Shown: one piece after another, positions 19,432 to 27,976 of the stretch | How positions within the stretch are numbered: the first letter of the stretch is position 1 | How the letters are laid out: each line of letters opens with the position of its first letter | DNA from: Ureibacillus yapensis | GTDB taxonomy: Bacteria; Bacillota; Bacilli; Bacillales_A; Planococcaceae | DNA length: 64,000 nucleotides | Reading direction: 5' to 3' | Assembly: GCF_003515775.1 (NCBI RefSeq) | Contig: NZ_QWEI01000013.1 | Location: 1-64,000, forward strand | The notes under the pieces: generated by a model | The model's input: only the letters and a program-made list of their open reading frames with translations | Told to the model about the DNA's origin: nothing | Databases searched by the model: none | Program-made: the position numbers and the translations under genes

Positions 19432-19611
19432 TAGGGCTAGATTCGTTATATTTATGGCTTTGAAAAGGGTAAAAGATCTAATGTTGTTTGAAGTAACATC
19501 ATAAGGGGAAAATGTATCAGAGGTTAATTTGTGACAGCTTACAAAGTGTGTAAAAAGCATTTCTTAACTTTTTATTCTTTGGCATTAAAAATAAGATAGG
19601 AGATGATTTTG

Positions 19612-20505
19612 ATGAGAAATCCACATCTAACAGATCCACGCAAGAAATTTTATACAGCAAAATTCCCCGATCAAGAGCAGAACACTCCAGCGCTAGAGAA
19701 TGAAATGCACCCTGAACCTGACTGCGGGGAAGAATCATATAAAGGATACAATCGACTGGAGGGGCGCAATGCCTTAATTACCGGTGGCGATTCTGGAATT
19801 GGGCGTGCCGCCGCCATTGCCTATGCGCGGGAAGGGGCAAATGTGGCTATCCAATTCTTCCCTGGTGAAGAAGAAGATGCAAACGAAGTCAAAGAACTAA
19901 TTGAAAAAGCGGGCAGAAAAGCGTTGTTGCTGCCATATGACTTGCGGGAAGATGGCGCAGCGACAGAGATTGTTGCAAAAACTGTGGAAGCTTTTGGCTT
20001 TTTAGACACGCTAGTATTGAATGCTGCGCAACAAATTGCACAGCCGACTCCTAGTGATTTAACAATCAACCAAGTGCAGGATACCTTCAAAGTAAATGTC
20101 ATTAGCATGTTTGAGACCGTAAAAGCTGCCGAAGAACATTTGGAACCGGGAAGTGCAATAATTACTACCACATCGGTTCAATCTTTCAATCCATCCACAT
20201 TTTTAATGGATTATGCCGCTACAAAAGGTGCAATAAGCAACTTTACGATCAACCTCTCCTCATACTTTGCTTCTAAGGGGGTGCGTGTTAACGGGGTTGC
20301 GCCAGGACCAATTTGGACACCTTTGCAGTTAGATAACGGACAATTGGATGGACAAATCCCTGAGTTTGGCCAAAACTCTCCTCTTGGCCGTGCGGGACAG
20401 CCAGTAGAGCTTGCGCCGGTGTATGTTCTTCTAGCCTCTGATGAAGGGAGCTATATCACGGGTCAGATTTATGGGGTGACAGGTGGAGAGTCAATCGACT
20501 TGTAA
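19612..20505 (+). CDS. Short-chain dehydrogenase/reductase, general stress protein 39-like
   Basis: 297 residues. Start ATG 19612 lies nine bases after AGGAG. Rossmann motif TGGDSGIGRAAA near 58, NAA, catalytic Ser in TTTSVQ and YxxxK as YAATK, and the C-terminal TGQIYGVTGG. The N-terminal extension of about 45 residues (DPRKKFYTAKFPDQEQ) is typical of the GSP39/YhxC/YhdF group, NAD(P)-dependent enzymes often induced by sigma-B. Substrate unknown. A sigma-B promoter was looked for and not found with confidence. Confidence 0.85.
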   Translation: MRNPHLTDPRKKFYTAKFPDQEQNTPALENEMHPEPDCGEESYKGYNRLEGRNALITGGDSGIGRAAAIAYAREGANVAIQFFPGEEEDANEVKELIEKAGRKALLLPYDLREDGAATEIVAKTVEAFGFLDTLVLNAAQQIAQPTPSDLTINQVQDTFKVNVISMFETVKAAEEHLEPGSAIITTTSVQSFNPSTFLMDYAATKGAISNFTINLSSYFASKGVRVNGVAPGPIWTPLQLDNGQLDGQIPEFGQNSPLGRAGQPVELAPVYVLLASDEGSYITGQIYGVTGGESIDL

Positions 20506-20569
20506 TCTAAAGTGAGACTCAGGTTCTCACTCGCATCATGTTAATGAAAAACCCAATAAATTTTAATTT

Positions 20570-20623
20570 GCCTGCTGCAGTTAGTGACTAGTATCCAAAT
20601 GCAGCAGGCTTCTAATTGCTTTT
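20570..20623 (+). terminator. Hairpin after the SDR gene
   Basis: Perfect 10-bp stem GCCTGCTGCA / TGCAGCAGGC, then a moderately T-rich tail. A smaller hairpin AGTGAGA / TCTCACT lies at 20511-20531. Confidence 0.65.
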
Positions 20624-20640
20624 CATTAATAATAGTTTTC

Positions 20641-20668
20641 AACAATCGGGCGCGATTGTTGAATAAGC
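20641..20668 (+). repeat. Second copy of the CAACAATCGGGCGC hairpin element
   Basis: CAACAATCGGGCGCGATTGTTG can fold on itself (CAACAATCG / CGATTGTTG). It matches the element at 19384 (14 identical bases, then a diverged arm). The pair brackets the SDR gene. Nothing else convincing was seen in 20669-20900. Confidence 0.5.
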
Positions 20669-20901
20669 GTCTTTATTCTTCCTCTAGGGGAGTTGAATTT
20701 TACAATAAGTGATGCAAAAAATTCATCAAGTTGTTTATAATAGTGATACACAAAGTTATGACGGGTGGTTTTTAGGGGGTAGCCTAAAATGCCACTCCTT
20801 AAAATCCTTTGATATATGGGGGTTTTTAGTGGAAGAATGATAAATGTTCATACTTTTGCAGTAAGCAAAATATGCTCACTTTTTTCACAAAAACCATCTT
20901 A

Positions 20902-20982
20902 TCAGAGAAGGTCTTTCGTCAGTTTAATGAACTGATGGGAGGCCTTTTCTTCCATTTTGGCGGTCATCCAAGCGTTAAATAT
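20902..20982 (-). pseudogene. Integrase 3'-end relic, tail copy 2
   Basis: Read on the minus strand it encodes AWMTAKMEEKASHQFIKL, then TKDLL and stop. This matches the pattern of the integrase tail at 18353 (VTKEMKKEASQKFSQLMRSL) in residue order and stop position. On the plus strand the same bases form a hairpin AAGGTCT...CAGTT/AACTG...AGGCCTT followed by TTCTT, about 400 bp after the SDR gene. The rest of the integrase is gone. Confidence 0.6.
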
Positions 20983-21227
20983 TCATTATTGTATTTATGT
21001 CTGTAATGCCTTAACGCTGCTGAATCTCCTTTAATCCCACACCTCCTAGAATCTATTAAGCTATTTACCTCTATTTGATTCCCTTTTGTTATGGCATGGA
21101 TCCGTTTATTTTGGCATTGGTAACGGTTTTCAATAATATATTTATTTTCCTCGATTGTTATTTTAGTTAGTGATATTATATGACCGTTTTTTGGGGTACT
21201 AGAGGAAATAGGCTGAGAATTTACCAA
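20964..21227 (-). CDS. Doubtful 87-codon open frame, possible gene relic
   Basis: Starts at TTG with a weak, distant GGAAGGG. It encodes a basic, Asn/Ile-rich protein with CGIKGDSAALRHYRHKYNNEY near the end. No family is recognised. It stops inside integrase-tail copy 2, so it may be remains of the mobile element's cargo. It is otherwise the only open frame in the 926-bp gap between the SDR and beta-glucuronidase genes. Confidence 0.2.
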   Translation of the reverse strand: MVNSQPISSSTPKNGHIISLTKITIEENKYIIENRYQCQNKRIHAITKGNQIEVNSLIDSRRCGIKGDSAALRHYRHKYNNEYLTLG

Positions 21228-21432
21228 AATGAATTTAGAACCCTTCCATTTAGAATTTATGAAAATGAACTTTCCTGCTAAAAGACTTTCTCATTGAATA
21301 TTAGATAATCTAAAAGGAGATTATATCCTGTGAAAATGGAAGCTTAAAAAGGATAATTATTTGTGAGATGTAGGATGAAAAGTACAACTAATATGACAAT
21401 AAGCTATACAACTTGAATGGAGGAGAGAGTTT

Positions 21433-23247
21433 ATGTTATATCCAACTGCTACGGAAAGCCGTGTTGTTGTAGATTTAAGTGGAGTTTGGAAATTTATGAT
21501 TGATAAAGAAGTGGAACCAATTGAGGTGTCACAAGCACTGCCAACGAATCAAGTAATGGCTGTTCCTGCTTCATTTAATGATCAGACGGTGATAAAGGAT
21601 ATCCGCGAGCATAGCGGTTATATTTGGTATGAAAGAGAATTTAGTATTGCCAAAGCATTACGTAATGAAAGATTAGTCTTACGTTTTGGTTCTGCTACTC
21701 ATGAAGCGTGGGTGTACTTAAACGGCAAAGAAATCACTTATCATAAAGGCGGATTCACTCCGTTTGAAGTAGAAATCAATGACTTTTTACTAGAAGGTGC
21801 AAACCGTTTAACGGTTCGTTTGAGCAATCTGTTGGATTATACGACTTTACCAGTTGGTAACTATAGTGAAAAGAAAGGTCAAAATGGCCGCATTATTCAT
21901 AAAGTGGACGAAAATTTTGACTTCTTTAACTATGCTGGCTTGCATCGTCCAGTCAAAATTTATTCTACTCCGCGTGACTACATCGAGGATATTGTTATCG
22001 TACCTGAAGTAGATTTAGTGTCTAAAAAGGCGAATGTACAAATTTCTGTAAAAGCAACAGGAAATTTCGATGAAGTACGCATAACGATTTTTGACGAAAA
22101 AGGTCTGCAAGTGGCTCAAACTTCAGGTACAGATGTGAACGTGGCTATTGAAAATGTTCAGTTGTGGCAGCCACTGAACGCTTACCTTTATAAAGCAAAA
22201 GTGGAAGGCATGAAAAGTGGGGAAAGTATTGATGTTTATGAAGAGTCATTCGGTGTCCGCAAGGTTGAAGTAAAGAGCGGCAAATTTTTGATTAACGGTG
22301 AACCGTTCTATTTTAAAGGCTTTGGTAAACATGAAGATGCTTATGTGAACGGTCGTGGCTTGAACGAAGCTTATAATGTACTCGATATCAATTTGATGAA
22401 ACAAATGGGGGCGAACTCATTCCGTACGTCTCACTATCCATATTCAGAAGAAATGATGCGTTTATGCGACCGTGAAGGAATTGTCGTGATTGATGAAACA
22501 CCAGCCGTTGGATTGTTCGCCGCATTTAACTTCGATGTGTCTGCATTAGAAACGGGTGACCAAATAGAAGATGATACTTGGGAAAAAATGAACACGACTG
22601 AAGCTCACCAACAGGTTATCCGCGAATTAATTGATCGTGATAAAAACCATGCCTGCGTGGTAATGTGGTCGATTGCCAATGAGGCTGCGACTTTTGCACA
22701 AGGTTCTTATGAATATTTTGAACCTTTATTTAGTTTGACTCGTGAACTGGATCCGCAAAAACGTCCATGCACGTATGTAAATATTATGTTCGCAACGCCA
22801 AACGCTGACAAATGTACAGATTTAGTTGATGTCATTGCCTTAAACCGCTATTATGGCTGGTATGTACAAACAGGTGATTTAAAAACGGCAGAAGAAAAGA
22901 CTCGTCAAGAACTTGTACAATGGCAAGAAAAATATCCAGATAAACCTATTATGTATACGGAATATGGTGCTGATACGGTAGCTGGATTTCATAGTGCATA
23001 CGGTGAACCATTCTCTGAAGAATATCAAGAAGATTATTATCGCTTGAATAGTAAAGTATTTGATGAAATTCCTAACTTTGTCGGCGAGCAATTATGGAAT
23101 TTTGCTGATTTCCAAACAAAGTTTGGCATTGTGCGTGTTCAAGGGAACAAAAAAGGCATTTTCACTAGAGAAAGAGAACCCAAAATGGTTGTACGTTATT
23201 TAAGCGATCGTTGGACCAACATTCCAAACCTTGGATATAAGAAATAA
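21433..23247 (+). CDS. uidA: Beta-glucuronidase, glycoside hydrolase family 2
   Basis: 604 residues, close to E. coli UidA (603). Order: sugar-binding jelly roll (1-180), immunoglobulin-like domain (about 185-275), TIM barrel (about 280-600). Catalytic acid in WSIANEAAT, nucleophile in MYTEYGAD; the glucuronide-specific features are NRYYGWY and the N-x-K-G carboxylate-binding loop (QGNKKGIF). GGAGGAG lies about 8 nt before the ATG. No glucuronide transporter or GntR regulator is adjacent, and there is no signal peptide, so it acts inside the cell. Presence within the integrase-relic segment suggests acquired cargo. Confidence 0.93.
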   Translation: MLYPTATESRVVVDLSGVWKFMIDKEVEPIEVSQALPTNQVMAVPASFNDQTVIKDIREHSGYIWYEREFSIAKALRNERLVLRFGSATHEAWVYLNGKEITYHKGGFTPFEVEINDFLLEGANRLTVRLSNLLDYTTLPVGNYSEKKGQNGRIIHKVDENFDFFNYAGLHRPVKIYSTPRDYIEDIVIVPEVDLVSKKANVQISVKATGNFDEVRITIFDEKGLQVAQTSGTDVNVAIENVQLWQPLNAYLYKAKVEGMKSGESIDVYEESFGVRKVEVKSGKFLINGEPFYFKGFGKHEDAYVNGRGLNEAYNVLDINLMKQMGANSFRTSHYPYSEEMMRLCDREGIVVIDETPAVGLFAAFNFDVSALETGDQIEDDTWEKMNTTEAHQQVIRELIDRDKNHACVVMWSIANEAATFAQGSYEYFEPLFSLTRELDPQKRPCTYVNIMFATPNADKCTDLVDVIALNRYYGWYVQTGDLKTAEEKTRQELVQWQEKYPDKPIMYTEYGADTVAGFHSAYGEPFSEEYQEDYYRLNSKVFDEIPNFVGEQLWNFADFQTKFGIVRVQGNKKGIFTREREPKMVVRYLSDRWTNIPNLGYKK

Positions 23248-23398
23248 TTGTCAACTACTGTAAAGATGCTCAAAAAGATGGAGATAGGGAATCCGTATAT
23301 CTGCGCTTTTTTGTTATCTCCAGCATCAATTTTCATGAAAAGTTTAAGACCTAGTGAAATGGGTTACAGTAATTACATGAATTATCTTTGACCATTGT

Positions 23399-23538
23399 CA
23401 AAGGGGAGTAGCTTTGGAATGGATTTTTCTATTCTACAATAAAGTCGTCAATACGTGAACTACCATATCACCGGCTTTATTGGCAGGAAATTGCTAAGCG
23501 AGACCTTTGCCTTTTAGGCAACAGGTCTCGCTTTTTTA
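23399..23538 (+). promoter_or_regulatory. yybP-ykoY (Mn2+) riboswitch with terminator
   Basis: Motifs in the family order: CAAAGG then GGAGTAGC, GTCGTCAATACG, TCACCGGC, and GCGAGACC, closing with CCTTTG. P1 is CAAAGG (23399-23404) paired with CCTTTG (23504-23509). An intrinsic terminator (GCGAGACCT 23498-23506 with AGGTCTCGC 23523-23531, then six T) uses the P1 3' strand, so the two folds exclude each other. This is an ON switch: Mn2+ binding should allow read-through into the ATPase. Confidence 0.9.
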
Positions 23539-23577
23539 TGGCTTTCCATCTATAAAGGTTTGAAGAGGAGCGATAAA

Positions 23578-26223
23578 ATGGACTTTTACCAAAAGAGTAT
23601 AGAAGAAGTACTAGAATCAGTTGACTCTGCGAAGGATGGTCTTACGCAAGAAGAGGCCAAAAGCCGCTTAGATAAAGATGGCTATAATGAAATCAAGGAT
23701 AAAGAAAAAGTCCCGACATGGAAGCTGTTCCTGGAATCATTTAAAGATCCGATGGTCATTGTTCTTTTAATTGCTGCAGCTGTACAAGTTGTTCTAGGTG
23801 AAGTCGTAGAATCGTTGATCATTTTGCTTGTATTACTATTGAATGCCGTTATTTCTGTAGTACAAACAAAAAAAGCGGAAGGTTCATTGGAAGCATTAAA
23901 GAATATGTCGGCGCCTTCAGCGATAGTTATCCGAAATGGCACGAAACAGACCATACCGGCACGAGAACTTGTTCAAGGTGATATTGTTCTATTAGAAGCA
24001 GGAAATTATGTCCCTGCAGATGGGCGGATTCTAGAAAGTGCTTCTTTAAAGGTAAACGAAGGAATGTTGACCGGGGAATCAGAGTCTGTTGAAAAACATA
24101 CGAAGCCGATTCCGGAAAAGGCAGCTTTAGGGGATCGGAAGAACATGCTATTCAGCGGTTCGGTTGTTGTTTATGGCCATGGTATGTTTGTTGTTACCGG
24201 TACATCGGAAAAAACCGAAATTGGTAAAATTGCCGATTTGCTGGCTACGGCAGAAGCAAAACAAACACCATTGCAGCGTAAACTGGATGCATTTAGTAAA
24301 AAATTAGGAATCGCTATTCTCATTCTATGTGTCTTCATCTTCGCGCTGCAAGCCGGTCGCATTTGGTTAGGAGATGATGTGGTAGACACAGGCACAGCCA
24401 TGCTCGATGCGTTAATGTTTGCTGTAGCTGTAGCTGTAGCGGCAATTCCAGAAGCATTATCTGCCATTGTAACCATCGTTCTATCTGTAGGTACAAACAA
24501 AATGGCAAAACAAAACGCGATCATCCGAAAACTTCCTGCGGTTGAAACCTTAGGATCTGCCACTGTCATTGCGACAGATAAAACAGGTACCTTAACGCAA
24601 AACAAGATGACCGTTACGGATTATTATATTCCGGGTTCTGCTGGCAAAACGTTTGATCAGGATCCAAATCAATGGAATCTGTCACAACAAATGCTCGTAA
24701 ACGTAGCAGCGTTATGCAATGATTCCTATATTAACAACGATGGCCAAGAAATCGGCGACCCTACAGAAGTCGCATTGATTCAATTCGCTAACAAAAATAA
24801 TAAAGATTATGAGGAAATTCGTAAAACGTATTTACGTGAAGCGGAGCTGCCATTTGATTCCGACCGGAAATTGATGTCTACTGTCCATACAATCAATAAC
24901 AAGCGGATGATGTTAACAAAAGGCGGCCCAGATGTTATGTTCGGCCGCGCTGATTATGTTTTGATTGACGGAAAAGAAGAGCCGCTAACAGAAGAAAGAT
25001 TGGCGCAATTTGTGAAAGCAAATGAAGATTTCTCGAATCAAGCTTTACGCGTTTTGGCATACGGCTATCGAAAATTACCTCAAGATCAAACAACAATTGA
25101 TGAAAATGATGAAAATCATCTTGTATTAGTCGGTCTGACTGCTATGATTGATCCTCCTCGTGAAGAAGTCTATGATGCTATTAAAGATGCAAAAAGTGCC
25201 GGGATTAAGACTGTCATGATTACCGGTGACCATAAGACGACCGCTCAAGCCATTGGACGCGATATCGGTATAATTGAGGACGGGGACTATGCTCTATCTG
25301 GGCAAGAATTAGATGCCATGACAGATGATGAGCTGGATGAAAAGCTGGAACATATTTCTGTTTATGCCCGAGTTTCACCGGAGAATAAGATTCGCATTGT
25401 CCGTGCATGGCAAAGAAAAGATAAAACTACGGCGATGACTGGTGATGGTGTAAATGATGCACCGGCATTAAAGCAAGCAGATATTGGTGTTGCGATGGGA
25501 AGCGGAACGGATGTTTCCAAAGATGCCGCAGCGATGATTTTAACAGATGATAATTTCGCATCCATCGTGAAGGCTGTAGGTGTGGGCAGAACTGTCTATG
25601 ATAATATTAAAAAGGCAATAGGTTATTTGTTTGCAGGTAATTTAGGTGCAATCATTGCGATTCTTTATGCAGTGCTATTTAGTTTGCCAAATCCTTTCAC
25701 CGCGATCCAGTTGCTATTTATCAACCTGGTAAATGACTCAATCCCTGCCATAGCACTGGGTACGGAAAAACAGGAACCAAATGTGATGAAGCGGAAACCG
25801 CGTGACCCCAATGAAGGACTTTTTGCTGGTGGTACCTTACAAGCTATTGTCGTTCGTGGTGCGTTGATTGGTATTGCCGTCATCATTTCTTTTTATATCG
25901 GTTTGGAACATTCAAATGAAATGGGAGTAGCGATGGCCTTTACGACTTTAATTTTATCAAGAACCCTGCAAACATTTGCTGCACGCTCCAATACACAAAC
26001 AGCTATAGGTGCTGGCTTCTTCAGCAATAAGCAGGTAATCATCGCCGTATTATTAGGTTTTGTGTTTTACGGATTTACCGTATTGCCATTTACGCGAGAG
26101 ATCTTTGGCATTCCTGCCGAATTTGGTTTTGGTGATTTCTTGGTTGCAGGTGGACTTGCACTAGCAGCAGTAATATTAATGGAGATCATTAAAATCATTC
26201 TTAAAGCATTGGACTCTGAATAA
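23578..26223 (+). CDS. P-type cation ATPase (Mn2+/Ca2+ exporter type)
   Basis: 881 residues, P2A (SERCA/PMR1-like) architecture. Actuator motif MLTGESESVEK, helix M4 with PEALSAIVTIVLSVG, phosphorylation site DKTGTLTQNKMT, hinge MTGDGVNDAPALKQADIGVAMG, and M5-M10 at the end. No heavy-metal-binding domain or CPC motif is present. GAGGAG lies 8 nt before ATG 23578; an ATG 18 bases upstream precedes the site. The Mn2+ riboswitch argues that Mn2+ efflux is a main role, as for riboswitch-linked YoaB of Lactococcus; a Ca2+ pump is the alternative. Confidence 0.88.
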   Translation: MDFYQKSIEEVLESVDSAKDGLTQEEAKSRLDKDGYNEIKDKEKVPTWKLFLESFKDPMVIVLLIAAAVQVVLGEVVESLIILLVLLLNAVISVVQTKKAEGSLEALKNMSAPSAIVIRNGTKQTIPARELVQGDIVLLEAGNYVPADGRILESASLKVNEGMLTGESESVEKHTKPIPEKAALGDRKNMLFSGSVVVYGHGMFVVTGTSEKTEIGKIADLLATAEAKQTPLQRKLDAFSKKLGIAILILCVFIFALQAGRIWLGDDVVDTGTAMLDALMFAVAVAVAAIPEALSAIVTIVLSVGTNKMAKQNAIIRKLPAVETLGSATVIATDKTGTLTQNKMTVTDYYIPGSAGKTFDQDPNQWNLSQQMLVNVAALCNDSYINNDGQEIGDPTEVALIQFANKNNKDYEEIRKTYLREAELPFDSDRKLMSTVHTINNKRMMLTKGGPDVMFGRADYVLIDGKEEPLTEERLAQFVKANEDFSNQALRVLAYGYRKLPQDQTTIDENDENHLVLVGLTAMIDPPREEVYDAIKDAKSAGIKTVMITGDHKTTAQAIGRDIGIIEDGDYALSGQELDAMTDDELDEKLEHISVYARVSPENKIRIVRAWQRKDKTTAMTGDGVNDAPALKQADIGVAMGSGTDVSKDAAAMILTDDNFASIVKAVGVGRTVYDNIKKAIGYLFAGNLGAIIAILYAVLFSLPNPFTAIQLLFINLVNDSIPAIALGTEKQEPNVMKRKPRDPNEGLFAGGTLQAIVVRGALIGIAVIISFYIGLEHSNEMGVAMAFTTLILSRTLQTFAARSNTQTAIGAGFFSNKQVIIAVLLGFVFYGFTVLPFTREIFGIPAEFGFGDFLVAGGLALAAVILMEIIKIILKALDSE

Positions 26224-26249
26224 TATATATAATGAAGGACTAGCAATAG

Positions 26250-26365
26250 GCTAACATAGTGGAATATCATGGAGGGAGGCTTCTCATTAGTTGTGCAAAC
26301 TTTTGGGAAGCTTCTTTTTCCATTTCTTTTTGTTATGGCGGAGATAGACATTTTGATGATTTAAT
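26250..26365 (-). pseudogene. Integrase 3'-end relic, tail copy 3
   Basis: About 110 bp are alignable base by base with 18332-18440, including GCTAACATAG, the hairpin, and GGAGATAGACATT. The minus strand still encodes NVYL, but several single-base insertions break the frame (KKKLPKSLHN in place of KKEASQKFSQL). On the plus strand it forms GAGGCTTC / GAAGCTTC followed by CTTTTT, 50 bp after the ATPase stop, and probably serves as its terminator. The remaining bases to 26589 hold no gene. Confidence 0.8.
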
Positions 26366-26589
26366 GAAGATTCCACGTGGATGTAGTGGCTTAGGCTTAG
26401 CAGAAATGCCACAAGGATGTGACGGTTTTAGTCCGATTTTCCGTTGCTTCGCTTCCAAACATTGATATAAAGGCATTAAAGGTCACGGGATAAATTCTCG
26501 TGACCTCTTTTTAATCTGCAAATTGTCGGGATTTGTAGATATTGTATTCTAAATATGCACGTGAGATTCAAATCATTCAGGAAGAAAAC

Positions 26590-27444
26590 CTATTGAAGCA
26601 TTAACGCGCCATTAGGTTCCGGCAACTCATCTTTCATAATTTGATTCATTTTGCAAAAATGTTCAAAAAAGTTATGTGCCAGTTCTTGTTCCTCTGTATC
26701 CTTCTTCAAAGAAACGATATCACGTAAAATTTGAGCCATCCAGACATTATCAAAATAACGGGATTTCCCTGTATTCCAAGTCATTTTGCCAGGAGTTTTT
26801 TCATTTAAATAATATTTCCAGAAAAGCATCTTATCCGATTCCTGTTCTGTAAGCTGCAGTCGGTATTCTGGATGGGCAGGAATATATCCATCTTCACAAA
26901 ACTTACCGATAAAACCTTCGTTTACCATATAAGCACCCAAGATCCGTCTGTCTTTTTCAGGCATACCGGAATCCCTTGCTGTTAAAAGGCAAACACTATT
27001 TTGGTATAAACGGGAAGGCTTGTTTGGCTTTCCTTTGTTATTGCCGCTCTTTATTAACCCAGTAAAGACCTTCCATTCTGTAAAAGCCATACCCTGTTCT
27101 TCGGCGTCACACCAAAAAACCATTTGTGATTCAGGATGAAGTTTATGATTTTTCATAAGTTTTTCATGTTCTAAGCGAAGTTGCTGTTCTTTACGGTGTC
27201 GTTCCTTCTCTTCTTCCTTCTCCTGTTCGATCTTCTCACGTTCCAATTCCTTCTGCTGTATCACCTTCTCAAGTGAATTGGCAGCACTTTGGTCGTGCAG
27301 CTTTAGATGTTTTTCAAATGCATCGGGAAAAACAAACTTTTTATTTTCCGTAGCGAAATGTATTTCTATGAAAGACTCATTATGTTTAACAACACTGCCC
27401 TTGCCAAAACGCTTATGTGTTACTTCTTTATCAATTAGATTCAT
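26590..27444 (-). CDS. Uncharacterised protein with N-terminal SH3-like segment and coiled coil
   Basis: 284 residues, soluble. Residues 1-48 (VTHKRFGKGSVVKHNESFIEIHF then FVFPDAF) resemble the small 'G-x-G-x-V ... I-x-V-x-F ... F-x-Y/F-P' module found at the ends of some helicases and restriction-linked proteins. Residues 55-100 form a Glu/Lys/Arg-rich coiled coil. The C-terminal 180 residues hold several Trp and Cys (MVFWCDAEEQGMAF, MLFWKYYLNE, NVWMAQILRDI); no fold is recognised. AAGGAGGAG lies before the ATG. It is the only minus-strand gene with cargo status in the 18-31 kb segment. Confidence 0.7.
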   Translation of the reverse strand: MNLIDKEVTHKRFGKGSVVKHNESFIEIHFATENKKFVFPDAFEKHLKLHDQSAANSLEKVIQQKELEREKIEQEKEEEKERHRKEQQLRLEHEKLMKNHKLHPESQMVFWCDAEEQGMAFTEWKVFTGLIKSGNNKGKPNKPSRLYQNSVCLLTARDSGMPEKDRRILGAYMVNEGFIGKFCEDGYIPAHPEYRLQLTEQESDKMLFWKYYLNEKTPGKMTWNTGKSRYFDNVWMAQILRDIVSLKKDTEEQELAHNFFEHFCKMNQIMKDELPEPNGALMLQ

Positions 27445-27773
27445 TATGTTTTCTCCTCCTTATAATCCTCAAACTTGGTGAATTCAGACTGCTGTTTTCA
27501 CCATCTTTCTTGTTGGTTCTATGGGTAAGAAAATAAAAAAACGCATTCCTCTTCTATCTGCAAAAAATACATAAGAATTTGAAATACGATTTAAAAAGTT
27601 ATTGTAAAAATATTGTAACATATTTTCAGAAAAATCGCAAATTCTTTATTGACAACCCACATTATGGTGGTGTAGAATTAAAATTTTTTATTTCCTCAGA
27701 TTTTTTGTCCACATGTTAGAGTAATTGCATAGGCGGCAAGAACAACAGGAATTGGCCAATCTTTGCTTATATA

Positions 27774-27842
27774 GAGGCTTCTCATAGTTAGAAAACTTGG
27801 GAAGCCTCTTTTTTATCCTTTTTTCCTACTAGGAAGACATTA
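27774..27842 (-). pseudogene. Integrase 3'-end relic, tail copy 4
   Basis: The minus strand encodes NVFLVGKKDKKEASQVF and then a stop, against NVYLHVTKEMKKEASQKF in the longer relic. The plus strand folds as GAGGCTTC / GAAGCCTC with inner AGTT / AACTT and a following run of T. The remainder of 27445-27976 shows no gene. Confidence 0.7.
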
Positions 27843-27976
27843 TTAGGTGCTATTTGTTATTGCTGTAAAACTTTTATAGAAAATAGCGTTAAGGAAATCA
27901 TGCAGAAAGCCGATAAAAAATAGGGCTTAGTATATAGATAGGAAGGAATAAAGATATGGTAAAAAAAGGTGATAAA

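Noticed and set aside
19285-19560. 91-codon minus-strand open frame after the DUF3221 gene
   Set aside because: No ribosome-binding site, overlaps a terminator hairpin, low-complexity Phe/Lys composition.
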